From Ruminobacter sp. (lineage in GTDB: Bacteria > Pseudomonadota > Gammaproteobacteria > Enterobacterales > Succinivibrionaceae), in contig JAGAYS010000048.1 of NCBI GenBank assembly GCA_017940385.1, positions 1-64,000 of the forward strand: 64,000 bases of DNA, given 5' to 3'. Shown here piece by piece: positions 17,569 to 26,051 of this stretch; the stretch's first letter is position 1; the number at the start of each line of letters is the position of its first letter. Position numbers and translations under genes: made by a program. The notes under the pieces are model-generated. The model was given only the letters and a program-made list of their open reading frames with translations. It had not been told where the DNA came from and searched no databases.

Positions 17569-18135
17569 TCAGCGCGCAGATGAAGCATTTTCTCTGTTTT
17601 TGAGATTTTCTTCCCGCTCTATTTTCAACAGATGTTCTATGTCATTCGGATGAGTTTTTCTGAAGTCTGCAGGATACTCTGCAAATACGTCAGACCACAG
17701 TCCCGTACCGTTTGAATGAGCATCCCTTTCCAGACGCAGATACATGGAATCCCCATTCTTTCTGTCAGTCCATGCAAGTCCCTGACGAATCATTTCCCGG
17801 TTAAGGTTCTTCTTCTGATAGTACAGTTCTCCAAGGACATAATCGTTTTCACTTCCTCTCACCTTTACCATGATTTTCTGATTGTAGATTGTTGACTTAA
17901 GCCATTTTTTAGCTTCCGGACCAAAAGGCTGCTCCAACTCCGGAGCTTCTATGTCTGCCATCTTGATTAGATGCTGATTATTTTTGGAATCAACACACTG
18001 AAAGAGATTTCCATTCAGGATCTCCGTAGCCACGCAGGTAATGTATTTTTCATTTGTCCATGGTCTGGCTTCTGCCTGAACTGAAAACAGAAAAAAAGCA
18101 GCTCCAGTAACCGCAATAATTTTACAGCAACTCAT
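17569..18135 (-). CDS. Exported staphylococcal-nuclease-fold protein, possibly inactive
   Basis: 188 residues: signal peptide to about residue 23 (FFLFSVQAEA), then an SNase/thermonuclease (OB-fold) domain at about 30-150 and a charged helical tail. Family features include IEAPELEQPFGPEAKKWLKS, LNREMIRQGLAWTD and the closing GTGLWSD. Compared with staphylococcal nuclease, the position of Arg35 is Lys (LIKMAD), Asp40 is Glu, Glu43 is kept, and the segment that should carry Arg87 (usually DRYGR) reads NDYVLGEL with no Arg. Nuclease activity is therefore doubtful; it may be a binding protein. Shine-Dalgarno GGAGGT precedes the ATG. Confidence 0.82.
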   Translation of the reverse strand: MSCCKIIAVTGAAFFLFSVQAEARPWTNEKYITCVATEILNGNLFQCVDSKNNQHLIKMADIEAPELEQPFGPEAKKWLKSTIYNQKIMVKVRGSENDYVLGELYYQKKNLNREMIRQGLAWTDRKNGDSMYLRLERDAHSNGTGLWSDVFAEYPADFRKTHPNDIEHLLKIEREENLKNRENASSAR

Positions 18136-18427
18136 TCGACCTCCAGTGCTCGCATTTATGCATTATCCATCTGTGTCAGACATTACTTTTCTGAAAAATA
18201 TCAGGACTCTGACTTTATATAATTACGTCAAATGTTACCAGGTACTCCATAACGTTTTGGATTATGAAGCTATATTTTCTAGAATAACATCTGAAAAAAT
18301 AAAAACGTGTGACAGGTAAGAAAAAAAAGAAAGACTTTTTAATAATTGAGAACTGCGTTAGTGTCCCAAATAACACTATAAGACAACGATCTGTAAAATG
18401 ATCTGTGATATGTTCGGAAAAACCGAC

Positions 18428-18514
18428 TGGTACCAGAAGAGGGACTTGAACCCTCACGATATCACTACCGGCGGATTTTGAATCCGCTGCGTCTACCAAT
18501 TCCGCCATTCTGGC
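18428..18514 (-). tRNA. tRNA-Leu (anticodon CAA)
   Basis: 87-base class II tRNA. Acceptor GCCAGAA pairs with TTCTGGT, with a G-T first pair, discriminator A and encoded CCA. The anticodon stem CGGAT/ATCCG has loop TTCAAAA (anticodon CAA, reading UUG). It has a long variable arm and a T arm GAGGG/CCCTC with loop TTCAAGT. Confidence 0.96.
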
Positions 18515-18528
18515 AAATGTCACGAAAT

Positions 18529-18556
18529 ATAATACATTATTTTTTATTATGTGCAA
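18529..18556 (-). promoter_or_regulatory. Promoter of tRNA-Leu
   Basis: On the - strand, TTGCAC (18556-18551) and TATTAT (18534-18529) with a 16-base spacer, ending about 15 bases before the tRNA 5' end. Confidence 0.55.
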
Positions 18557-18652
18557 GCTTTATTGCATATTTGCCCTGTTTTGCCGATAAAACGTACAAA
18601 GACGCATTTAAAGGCTTTCAACAGTCTCGGACTGAATTCTTTAGCGGCATAA

Positions 18653-19726
18653 TCACGTATTCTTGCGCAAAAGATAGACGGCAATTGCCAGAACTATCAG
18701 TGTAGGGCTGATTGCTCCGATTAACGGAGGTACCCCATAAAAAATGGTAAAAGGTGCCAGAATCTCATTCACTGCATAAAAGCTGAAGCCGACCAAAATA
18801 CCAACGACTATGCGAGCCCCCATGGATGAACTTCTCAAAGGTCCGAAAATGGTACTTGATGCCAGTAACAGGACTACAAGGACAGTTATGGGAGAAATGA
18901 TTTTTCTGTAAAGCTCCAGTATATAGCGATCCGCCTTCTGACCGTTTTTTGTCACATACTTGATGTATTCGTGAAGACCGCTGATTGACAGTTCATTGGC
19001 ATGAACACCTACAACCTCAACATTTGCAGGTGTAAGATTAATGTCCCATACATCGCTTTCCCTAAAATCCCTGACAATCCTGTCATCATCATAGGTCGTA
19101 ATTCTGATGTCTTCCATTTTCCACTTATCATCATTCCAGTATCCCCTGCTTGCACTTTCTGTTCTGACAAGTTTCTTGGGAATGGAATCATTGAAAATAT
19201 ATCTGGTAACCGACTGTAAATCACCGTCTGACATGAAGTAGGCTATATTAATAAAACTGTTCCCCTCTCTGAACCAGATTCCTCTGCTCGTCACGGCCAC
19301 CTGACCGTTGGATACGGCTTCGGAAATAAGACTTTCTGCTCTCTTCTCTGAATCGGGAACGACATATTCACCAAGCAGCAGAATTACAAATATAAGAGGA
19401 ATTACTGACTTGCATGCGCTCCACACTATGCGCATTTTTGATTTTCCCAGGGCCTGCATGGCGATGAGTTCGGAAGTGGAGGCAAGATTACCGAGAGCCA
19501 GAACAGTCCCGAGAAGCACGCCTAAAGGGAAAAACATTGAAATCTGCCCCGGAACGGTAAGCAGCACATACTGCATGCATGACACGAAATCGAACTCTCC
19601 GCGCCCCACATTGCGCAACTGATCCACAAATTTAATCAGCGAACTCAGGGATACCAGTCCGATGGTACAAAAAACCACCATACTGGCCACCGTGCGGCCG
19701 ACGTATTTATCTACAACCTTATACAC
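18653..19726 (-). CDS. lptG: LPS export ABC transporter permease LptG
   Basis: Half of the LptFG inner-membrane dimer that, with LptB, extracts lipopolysaccharide and passes it to LptC. The 357 residues (E. coli 360) have two N-terminal helices around FVDQLRNVGRGEFDF, a periplasmic beta-jellyroll domain at about 130-260, and C-terminal helices (PITVLVVLLLASSTIFGPLR...ARIVVGILVGFSFY). The GTG start shares its first base with the last base of the lptF stop (TAGTG), so the two are coupled. lptB, lptC and lptA are not nearby. Confidence 0.95.
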   Translation of the reverse strand: MYKVVDKYVGRTVASMVVFCTIGLVSLSSLIKFVDQLRNVGRGEFDFVSCMQYVLLTVPGQISMFFPLGVLLGTVLALGNLASTSELIAMQALGKSKMRIVWSACKSVIPLIFVILLLGEYVVPDSEKRAESLISEAVSNGQVAVTSRGIWFREGNSFINIAYFMSDGDLQSVTRYIFNDSIPKKLVRTESASRGYWNDDKWKMEDIRITTYDDDRIVRDFRESDVWDINLTPANVEVVGVHANELSISGLHEYIKYVTKNGQKADRYILELYRKIISPITVLVVLLLASSTIFGPLRSSSMGARIVVGILVGFSFYAVNEILAPFTIFYGVPPLIGAISPTLIVLAIAVYLLRKNT

Positions 19727-20847
19727 TACCTTACAACCTCAACGTGCTTTTTTCTGCCTGCTCTCATTCTGTTATACCACTCAGTATTTGTCAGATTAAG
19801 CGGTATGGTAAAAATCAACAGATAGATAACAGGAACCAGAAATATCCCAGGAAGTACCGGGAAATTTCCCCTGGCAATACTGGACTTAAAACCGAAGGCA
19901 AACAGGTAATAACTTATGTAAATTATTATTGCCGGCAGGAATTTTGCGAAACGCCCCCTGCGAGGATTTACCATTGAAAGTGGTACAACAAGAAGCACCA
20001 GTATGCATATGGTTATCGGCTGAACTATGCGCCACTCAATTTCTGCATAATCTGCCGCAGTCCCGGACTTCAGCAGTTCACTGTTACTTTTTGTAGAAAC
20101 CTTCGCCTTATCGTGACCTGATGATCCCTCGGGAACAACAGCTTTGTACTCATCAAAGAAAGAGATCTTAAATTCCCCTTTTCCGTCAGGACCTTCATAT
20201 CTGGTTCCCCTGAGCAGGGTTAGCCAGAACAGTCCGTCAGCATCATATTCCGATTTGGCGCTGGTGGAAATTGTAACTGAAGGAGCGTTGCTGCCTTCCC
20301 CGCCGGAAAATACATAGATCTGATTCATTACATTGTAATTCTTGTCAACAGTACCATTGTTTTCTATGTAAACAACGTTATTTCCGTTCAGTTTAATGAA
20401 CTTGCCACTGTCTATGGCAAGCATTGTAGGGTCTGATTTTGCCTTGTTAATCAAATCAAGCTGTCTTGACTCACACCACGGAGACAGGAAACAGGTACAG
20501 GCAACATTGACTGCCATATTGACAATTATAAGAATTGTAATCACGCCAAGCAGTCTGCGGTGTGAATAACCGACGGAACGCATAACGACCATTTCACTCT
20601 GAGAACAGAAGCTGCCGATGGAAAAAAGAACGGCCAGAAACAGAGAAAGCGGCAGCATGAAATTTGCCATCGTCGGCACTGAAAGAGCCAGAAGCTGAGA
20701 AACCAGTTCGGCAGGAATGTTACCCTTTGAAGCCCTGCCGATGAATTTAATAAACGTCTGACTCATAAAAATCAGCATGAGCACACCAAAAATAGCTCCC
20801 TGCGTTTTTAGTATGTCTTTGAATATGTATCTGGATATGGTATTCAC
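19726..20847 (-). CDS. lptF: LPS export ABC transporter permease LptF
   Basis: Partner of LptG in the LPS exporter. With the GTG at 20847 the protein has 373 residues (E. coli LptF 366) and begins at ISRYIFKDILKTQ, matching the family start; a further in-frame start at 20931 would add 28 atypical residues. N-terminal helices surround GRASKGNIPAELVSQLLAL, then LPLSLFLAVLFSIGSFCSQSEM, a periplasmic domain at about 120-270, and three C-terminal helices. The gap before it holds an FNR-type palindrome. Confidence 0.93.
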   Translation of the reverse strand: MNTISRYIFKDILKTQGAIFGVLMLIFMSQTFIKFIGRASKGNIPAELVSQLLALSVPTMANFMLPLSLFLAVLFSIGSFCSQSEMVVMRSVGYSHRRLLGVITILIIVNMAVNVACTCFLSPWCESRQLDLINKAKSDPTMLAIDSGKFIKLNGNNVVYIENNGTVDKNYNVMNQIYVFSGGEGSNAPSVTISTSAKSEYDADGLFWLTLLRGTRYEGPDGKGEFKISFFDEYKAVVPEGSSGHDKAKVSTKSNSELLKSGTAADYAEIEWRIVQPITICILVLLVVPLSMVNPRRGRFAKFLPAIIIYISYYLFAFGFKSSIARGNFPVLPGIFLVPVIYLLIFTIPLNLTNTEWYNRMRAGRKKHVEVVR

Positions 20848-21019
20848 ATTATTATCCCAATAACCTAAATGTGAGTATAAAACAGCTACCGATCCTGTAT
20901 CTAACAGTAACCGTAACTGTTTTGACAGCATAATCTACGTAATTTTACCACGGATTAAGAATACTGTCCCATATGAAGACAGCCCAACATTTGTTAAGAC
21001 GTTATCGGTTGTTTTTTTA

Positions 21020-21033
21020 TTGATAATAATCAA
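21020..21033. promoter_or_regulatory. Perfect FNR-type palindrome
   Basis: TTGATAATAATCAA matches the FNR consensus TTGATNNNNATCAA at every defined base. On the + strand a -10-like TATACC lies at 21054-21059, about the spacing expected when FNR is centred near -41.5; on the - strand the site is about 170 bases before the lptF start. Which transcript it controls is unclear. Confidence 0.5.
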
Positions 21034-21108
21034 GTTCATGTTTTGGCATGCTTTATACCGCATAAACATTAACACGGTATGAAAGCGAAGCAGATCTCAG
21101 GAGTTCTT

Positions 21109-21786
21109 TTATAAAAGTCTTCCTCCGTTCATACCATACTTTATGTCAGCATAGGATACGGCATAAGGGTCGTGACTCACGATAAGAACACCAGCTCCCA
21201 GCCATGCAGACTCTCTCAGCAGGGAAAGAACTCTTTTTTTCCCGTTTTCATCAAGATCATTTGTAGGCTCATCGGCAAAAATATACTCAGGCTCATTGAT
21301 CATTGCCCTTGCAATACACACGCGACGCATCTCTCCGCCTGACAGTTCACCGGGATATCTGCCGCTCAGGCTGCCAATATCGAGACATGAAAGCAAATCC
21401 CCGCATTTATCGGCCACCTTTTTTTCATTCTTTCCGGCATACAGTGCCGGTAACATAACATTTTCCCTGACGGTAAGGCTGCTCATCAGAAGACATTTCT
21501 GTGGAACAATGCCGAATTTTGCATTACGAAGCAGAGCCAAACCGTGTCCGTCAAGATCATAAATACTGTCTCCGCCGTAAAAAACCTTTCCGGAATCCGG
21601 CCGCAGCAGTCCGCAGAGAATGCTCAGCAGAGTACTTTTTCCGCTTCCCGAACACCCTGTCACCAGCGTAACCTTTCCGGGAAGCAAATTGAAATTCACA
21701 TTTTCCATGCAAAATGAGGCAGTAGAATCATGCCCGGCATTTCTTCCTTTGTAAGTCTTACAGACATCTCTGAGATAAAGTTCCAT
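21109..21786 (-). CDS. LolD/MacB-type ABC transporter ATPase
   Basis: 225-residue nucleotide-binding subunit. Walker A is GCSGSGKST, the Q-loop lies in FGIVPQKCLLMSSLTVREN, the signature is LSGGEMRRVCIARAM, Walker B is YIFADEPTNDLD and the switch histidine is in VSHDP. The PTNDLD form and size are those of the LolD/MacB/FtsE group, which powers type VII (mechanotransmission) transporters rather than conventional importers. It begins two bases after the permease stop. With the permease and the DUF4418 protein it forms a three-gene operon; the substrate is unknown. Confidence 0.9.
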   Translation of the reverse strand: MELYLRDVCKTYKGRNAGHDSTASFCMENVNFNLLPGKVTLVTGCSGSGKSTLLSILCGLLRPDSGKVFYGGDSIYDLDGHGLALLRNAKFGIVPQKCLLMSSLTVRENVMLPALYAGKNEKKVADKCGDLLSCLDIGSLSGRYPGELSGGEMRRVCIARAMINEPEYIFADEPTNDLDENGKKRVLSLLRESAWLGAGVLIVSHDPYAVSYADIKYGMNGGRLL

Positions 21787-21788
21787 TA

Positions 21789-22985
21789 CTACTCCCTCAT
21801 TACGGCGTCAGTAGGCACACTGAGCACCTTCAACACAAACGGCAGTAACAGCAGCAGGCTTAGGACTGTTCCTGCAGCTGCCGTAACGCCTGCATGCAGC
21901 AGAAAGGATTCATAGCCGTCAAACAGAAACGGAACACCGAGCTCAGACTCAAGAAATGATTTAAAACTGAGTGACCACACTGCCGCCATGACCACTCCGG
22001 TCAGTGAACCTGCCGCGCAGATGAAAACCAGTTCGCAGAATACCACTGCAAGCAGACTTCTCACGGTAAAGCCCATAATTTTAAGAACACCAAACTCGTT
22101 CTTTCTTTCGTTAAGCATGACTGAAAAAACGAAAATTACCATAATCATGGCCAGAACACATATGAAGGCCACCAATGACTTTATCATCAGCGTCATATGG
22201 TTAAGTCTGGAGGTAAATGATATTACCATGTCCCTGTTCTCAAAGGCCTGAACACCAGCCACGGTTCGGTTTATGGTGTTTACGATATCTGATTTGTCAA
22301 AGCCGTCCCTGACCTTAATCATTACGGACGACACCACTCTGTCAGGATCCGCATCCGTGGCGGAAACTCCGAGCTTCTGAGCGGATCTCAGCATCAGCTT
22401 GACTGTATCTGTATTGCCAAACACGGTAAAATCAAGTCCGGTACCGGTTTTATCCATACTTCCGACAACCTTTATATCCTGATTGTAAATTTTAATAATA
22501 CCGGTTTTAGGCACAAAAACATCACTTCCGGCAATGACTTCCCCGGGCTGAAGTTTTTTTGCATAACTCTTTGTAAGCCATGGCATAACGATAAAATCGC
22601 TATCCGGATCGAACCCCATAATCTGCAACTCCGTTGAGCAGCAGTCGGCAGTCAGCGATGCGAGATAAAACTGGGCAGTAACCATTTCGACGCCGTCAAT
22701 CCGGGATATCTCGGCCAGCACCGAATTTGGCATGTAAAAAAAACCCGGTTTGCCGCCAAGCAGAATCCCCTCAAAATTCTGCTGACGGTTTTTCCCCGAA
22801 GGAATAACAATAATATCCGCGCCAAGCCTCTTTTTCAGACTTTCCATACCGCCGCAGAGTCCTGAGGTAACAGTCTCCCCGACAAATACGGAAAAACAAA
22901 TCACTGATATCAGGACAGTCAGATAAAATGTTCTGGCCGTATTGTGTTTAAGGCTTGCCAGGGCAAGCTTCAGCTTAACGTTCAC
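21789..22985 (-). CDS. FtsX/MacB-type ABC transporter permease
   Basis: 398 residues. One N-terminal helix (about 18-38) is followed by a large MacB-like periplasmic domain (about 40-255) and three C-terminal helices (about 265-290, 315-345, 360-390) surrounding NERKNEFGVLKIMGFTVRSL, the coupling region typical of FtsX permeases. Such proteins move lipoproteins, peptides or toxins out of the membrane, or act on periplasmic partners. GTG start with GGAGGA Shine-Dalgarno; it lies 21 bases after the DUF4418 gene. Confidence 0.9.
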   Translation of the reverse strand: MNVKLKLALASLKHNTARTFYLTVLISVICFSVFVGETVTSGLCGGMESLKKRLGADIIVIPSGKNRQQNFEGILLGGKPGFFYMPNSVLAEISRIDGVEMVTAQFYLASLTADCCSTELQIMGFDPDSDFIVMPWLTKSYAKKLQPGEVIAGSDVFVPKTGIIKIYNQDIKVVGSMDKTGTGLDFTVFGNTDTVKLMLRSAQKLGVSATDADPDRVVSSVMIKVRDGFDKSDIVNTINRTVAGVQAFENRDMVISFTSRLNHMTLMIKSLVAFICVLAMIMVIFVFSVMLNERKNEFGVLKIMGFTVRSLLAVVFCELVFICAAGSLTGVVMAAVWSLSFKSFLESELGVPFLFDGYESFLLHAGVTAAAGTVLSLLLLLPFVLKVLSVPTDAVMRE

Positions 22986-23006
22986 TGATTCCTCCGGCTT
23001 TTTACC

Positions 23007-23405
23007 CTAGACAGCGGCAGGCTTTCTGTCAAGAACAAGCTCACCGATGGTAATAAGAGCCACTATACCGGCAACTGTCACTACGGCAGGCTGGCTGTAT
23101 ACGTGACATCTCATGTGTTCATGTGCACATATTGCAATAAGCCATCCCGGAACAAAGGCCTGAATCAGTGATATTAACAGTACTGCAGAATTTATTCCCC
23201 TGCGGAACAGTACTTCCCCGCTTAAAAGCTTTAACAGTGAAAGAAGTATTACTGCAGATGACAGGGCAACCGTGACATTACTTACCCAGTGACAACCCAT
23301 GATATGTTCGCCAACCGGACAAGGAGACCAAAAAGAAAAGAGACCGGCCACGAGAACGCCCTCAATGGCAGCAATTGCAATATCCGCAATTTTTATTTTT
23401 AACAT
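23007..23405 (-). CDS. DUF4418 integral membrane protein
   Basis: 132 residues with four predicted membrane helices (about 7-30, 42-62, 72-94, 103-122). Conserved Cys/His groups sit between helices: SPCPVGEHIMGCHW and HEHMRCHVY, suggestive of metal or haem binding. The family is DUF4418, which has no established function as far as I know. The ATG at 23405 has an AGAGG Shine-Dalgarno; an upstream start at 23453 would place 16 residues across the terminator-like hairpin at 23434-23450. First gene of the operon with the permease and ATPase. Confidence 0.82.
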   Translation of the reverse strand: MLKIKIADIAIAAIEGVLVAGLFSFWSPCPVGEHIMGCHWVSNVTVALSSAVILLSLLKLLSGEVLFRRGINSAVLLISLIQAFVPGWLIAICAHEHMRCHVYSQPAVVTVAGIVALITIGELVLDRKPAAV

Positions 23406-23425
23406 AGACACCTCTCTGATATAAT

Positions 23426-23451
23426 TAAAAAAACCTAGCAAAACGCTAGGC
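23426..23451 (-). terminator. Attenuator-like terminator hairpin in the DUF4418 leader
   Basis: On the - strand, GCCTAGC and GCTAGG flank a GTTTT loop and are followed by seven T residues, a standard intrinsic terminator. It lies only about 25 bases before the DUF4418 start, so it would stop transcription in the leader unless relieved. Confidence 0.6.
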
Positions 23452-23505
23452 AATTATATTATCAATCAAAGTAATAATCCAGTTTATTTTATAGTTTTCA
23501 TGTAT

Positions 23506-23574
23506 GTTTAGTATGGAATTTTGTTGACATCTGCATGCAATTGGATTTTAATTAAAAGCAAATTCATACTAAAT
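23506..23574. promoter_or_regulatory. DUF1847 operon promoter flanked by inverted repeats
   Basis: TTGACA (23524-23529) and TTTAAT (23547-23552) with a 17-base spacer form a + strand promoter for the DUF1847 operon. It is bracketed by an imperfect inverted repeat: TTTAGTATGGAATTTTG (23507-23523) and CAAATTCATACTAAA (23559-23573). Two binding sites for one regulator, or one looped operator, would fit. Confidence 0.55.
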
Positions 23575-23598
23575 AACTATACTTGGGAGCTGTAATTC

Positions 23599-24258
23599 AT
23601 GACGGAAAAAAATCTAACCTGTGCAAACTGCACTACAGCAGCATGCAGATTTAAAAACGAATCAAAATATCCGAAATTCTGTCTCACTGCCTGTGCGGAC
23701 AACGACCTGGTCAACGAAACAATAGAAATCTACAAAAACGATGAGGTTCTCGGAAACATAGCCAGGGTATCGGCTGAAATCGAAGGTGAATTCTACGGTC
23801 GTCTGACACGTGTGGAAGAAACAATCGAATTCATTACCAGAATGAATTATAAGAAAGTCGGTATTGCCACCTGCGTAGGTTTGCTGAATGAATCAAGGAT
23901 TCTTTCAAGAATTCTTACGGCAAAAGGCATAGACAACTATGTGGTCGGCTGCAAGACCGGGGCTGTGGATAAGACGGAAATAGGTGTTCCGAACGAGCTG
24001 AAGCTTAACCGTGGATGCGGACATGAGTCTCTTTGCAACCCAATTCTTCAGGCCAAGATTCTTGAACGCGAGCATACCGATTTCAACATCGTAATGGGTC
24101 TCTGTATCGGTCACGATACCCTGTTCATTAAACATTCAACAGTTCCGACCACGGTTCTTGTAGTAAAGGACAGGGTGCTTGGACATAACCCGGTACAGGC
24201 TCTTTACACCGCAAATACCATATACTCAAGATTTAAAAAAGAACTTAACATCTCTTAA
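23599..24258 (+). CDS. DUF1847 cysteine-rich protein
   Basis: 219-residue soluble protein of the DUF1847 group, typical of anaerobes and of unknown function. An N-terminal cysteine group (CANCTTAACRF, then FCLTACAD) may bind a metal or an Fe-S cluster. Later conserved pieces are IATCVGLLNESRIL, VGCKTGAVDK, GCGHESLCNP, VMGLCIGHDTLFIKHS and VKDRVLGHNP, with Cys and His placed as if at an active or metal site. Shine-Dalgarno GGGAG precedes the ATG. It leads an operon with a SsuABC-like importer, so it may process or sense what that importer brings in. Confidence 0.85.
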   Translation: MTEKNLTCANCTTAACRFKNESKYPKFCLTACADNDLVNETIEIYKNDEVLGNIARVSAEIEGEFYGRLTRVEETIEFITRMNYKKVGIATCVGLLNESRILSRILTAKGIDNYVVGCKTGAVDKTEIGVPNELKLNRGCGHESLCNPILQAKILEREHTDFNIVMGLCIGHDTLFIKHSTVPTTVLVVKDRVLGHNPVQALYTANTIYSRFKKELNIS

Positions 24259-24323
24259 CGCAACATATACTCCGTTCACCTTCCTAAATCAGGAGCTGAC
24301 CGGAAAAATGGGGATGAAAAGAC

Positions 24324-25265
24324 ATGAAAATAATTAAAACCCAATGGCCGCTTATATCTGCAGCTTTTACGGCCGCCGTGGCCCTGCTTGTTCCCGACTC
24401 ATCCGAATACTCGGCACCGGGCACATCTTACTTTTTATTATTTACGGCACTGATGGCGATAACTTATGAACTGTTTCTGTTATTCGGAAAAGGCCAGGTG
24501 CGTACAAAAACCGCCTACAGATCAGCATTCTGGGGTACCGTAATTCTTGCAATGAACATCTTTAACGTCATCACGACAAAATATGTTCTGCTGCCCCCTC
24601 TCTACTTTCCGTCACCGGAAAAAATATTCAGTGTCCTTATCAGCGACTCGCTTTTTCTGGGAAACTGCCTTCTGTACACTCTGAGAATTCAGCTTCTCGG
24701 CTGGCTTTTCGGATGCGTTTTCGGCATACTTACCGGTATTGCACTCGGATTCAGCAGCGGATTCAAATACTGGGTTCAGCCTTTGGTAAGAATTCTCGGT
24801 CCGATACCGCCAACTGCATGGATTCCCATCGTACTTGTCGTATTCCCGTCAATCATAATGGCCAGCAGTTTCCTTATTGCGCTTGCAGTATGGTTCCCTA
24901 CCACCGTGCTTACGGCAAACGGTATAGCAAACATCAAAAACTCATACTTTGAAGTCGGAGCCACTCTCGGAGCATCAAAAGCCTGCTCAATACTTAAAAT
25001 CGGTATTCCGGCTGCCATGCCGTTCATGTTCATCGGCATCTTCAACGGAACATGTTCATCATTCATAACGCTGGTGACAGCTGAAATGCTTGGCGCAAAA
25101 TACGGCATAGGCTGGTACATCAACTGGCAGAAGGAAATGATGTCTTATGCGAACGTATACGCAGGCCTGATAGTAATGTCGCTGGTATGTTATCTGGTAA
25201 TCACCGCTCTCTTTAAAATCAGGGATCGCATTCTGGTATGGCAGGCAGGAGTCATCAAATGGTAG
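24324..25265 (+). CDS. SsuC/TauC-type ABC transporter permease
   Basis: 313 residues with an N-terminal pair of helices, a further helix near 70-90, and a C-terminal permease core of about five to six helices. The EAA loop reads EVGATLGASKACSILKIGIP, as in nitrate/sulfonate/taurine-type permeases (ATSIG, HTH-less core PTAWIPIVLVVFP). It imports an unknown substrate delivered by the binding lipoprotein encoded two genes later. Its last codons overlap the ATPase start by seven bases. Confidence 0.9.
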   Translation: MKIIKTQWPLISAAFTAAVALLVPDSSEYSAPGTSYFLLFTALMAITYELFLLFGKGQVRTKTAYRSAFWGTVILAMNIFNVITTKYVLLPPLYFPSPEKIFSVLISDSLFLGNCLLYTLRIQLLGWLFGCVFGILTGIALGFSSGFKYWVQPLVRILGPIPPTAWIPIVLVVFPSIIMASSFLIALAVWFPTTVLTANGIANIKNSYFEVGATLGASKACSILKIGIPAAMPFMFIGIFNGTCSSFITLVTAEMLGAKYGIGWYINWQKEMMSYANVYAGLIVMSLVCYLVITALFKIRDRILVWQAGVIKW

Positions 25266-26038
25266 GTGCAATAAAAATAGACAATGTTACAAAAACATTC
25301 ATAAACAAGCAGAAGGAAACAATAACGGCTCTCAAGGACATAAACCTCGACATACCGGCAAATTCATTTATTTCCCTCATCGGGCCGTCAGGTTGCGGTA
25401 AATCCACGCTGCTCAGACAGATTGCCGGACTTATTGCTCCCACCTCCGGAAGCATAAAGCTTGACGGAGTAACCATTTCATCTCCGGGTCCGGAAAGAGG
25501 CTTCATGTTCCAGGAACATAACCTTTTTCCCTGGCTGACGATATATGACAACATTGCCTTCGGATTAAGGGCAAGAGGAATATTCAAAGAGCAGAAAAGC
25601 AGAATCGATGAATATATGGAACTTGTCGGACTCAGGGGTTTTGAAAAGTACTACCCCCATCAGCTGTCAGGCGGCATGTGCCAGAGAGCGTCACTTGCCA
25701 GGGCTCTGGTCGGTCACCCTTCCGTGCTGCTTCTTGACGAACCGCTCGGGGCACTGGATGCTTTTACCAGAATGAATATTCAGGACGAAATATTAAGAAT
25801 CAGGGAAGAAAAAAACATGACCATGATTATGGTTACCCACGATGTTGACGAGGCAATCTATCTGTCCGACAAAATCGTGGTAATGACCCCGAGACCAGGA
25901 ATGATCACCTCGGTCGTAGACGTGGAACTCCCAAGGCCACGTGACCGCAGTGATGCGGATTTTCTTAAATATCACGGGGAAATACTGAAGCAGCTTAAAT
26001 TCGGTGGCTTCAAAAAAGAACCTGAATACAGCATATAG
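25259..26038 (+). CDS. SsuB/TauB-type ABC transporter ATPase
   Basis: 259 residues. Walker A GPSGCGKST, Q-loop MFQEHNLFPWLTIYDNIAFG, signature LSGGMCQRASLARAL, Walker B VLLLDEPLGALDAFTR and switch VTHDVDEAIYLSD are all intact. It belongs to the nitrate/sulfonate/taurine import group. The ATG overlapping the permease end (25259) is chosen over a frame start at 25238 because the family begins at VGAIKIDNVTKTF. It is followed 13 bases later by the binding protein. Confidence 0.93.
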   Translation: MVGAIKIDNVTKTFINKQKETITALKDINLDIPANSFISLIGPSGCGKSTLLRQIAGLIAPTSGSIKLDGVTISSPGPERGFMFQEHNLFPWLTIYDNIAFGLRARGIFKEQKSRIDEYMELVGLRGFEKYYPHQLSGGMCQRASLARALVGHPSVLLLDEPLGALDAFTRMNIQDEILRIREEKNMTMIMVTHDVDEAIYLSDKIVVMTPRPGMITSVVDVELPRPRDRSDADFLKYHGEILKQLKFGGFKKEPEYSI

Positions 26039-26051
26039 GAGTATGTTTAAC

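Noticed and set aside
18215-18556. 113-codon - strand frame containing MAELVDAADSKSAGS
   Set aside because: This is the well-known false peptide produced by translating a tRNA-Leu gene; it covers the tRNA at 18428-18514.
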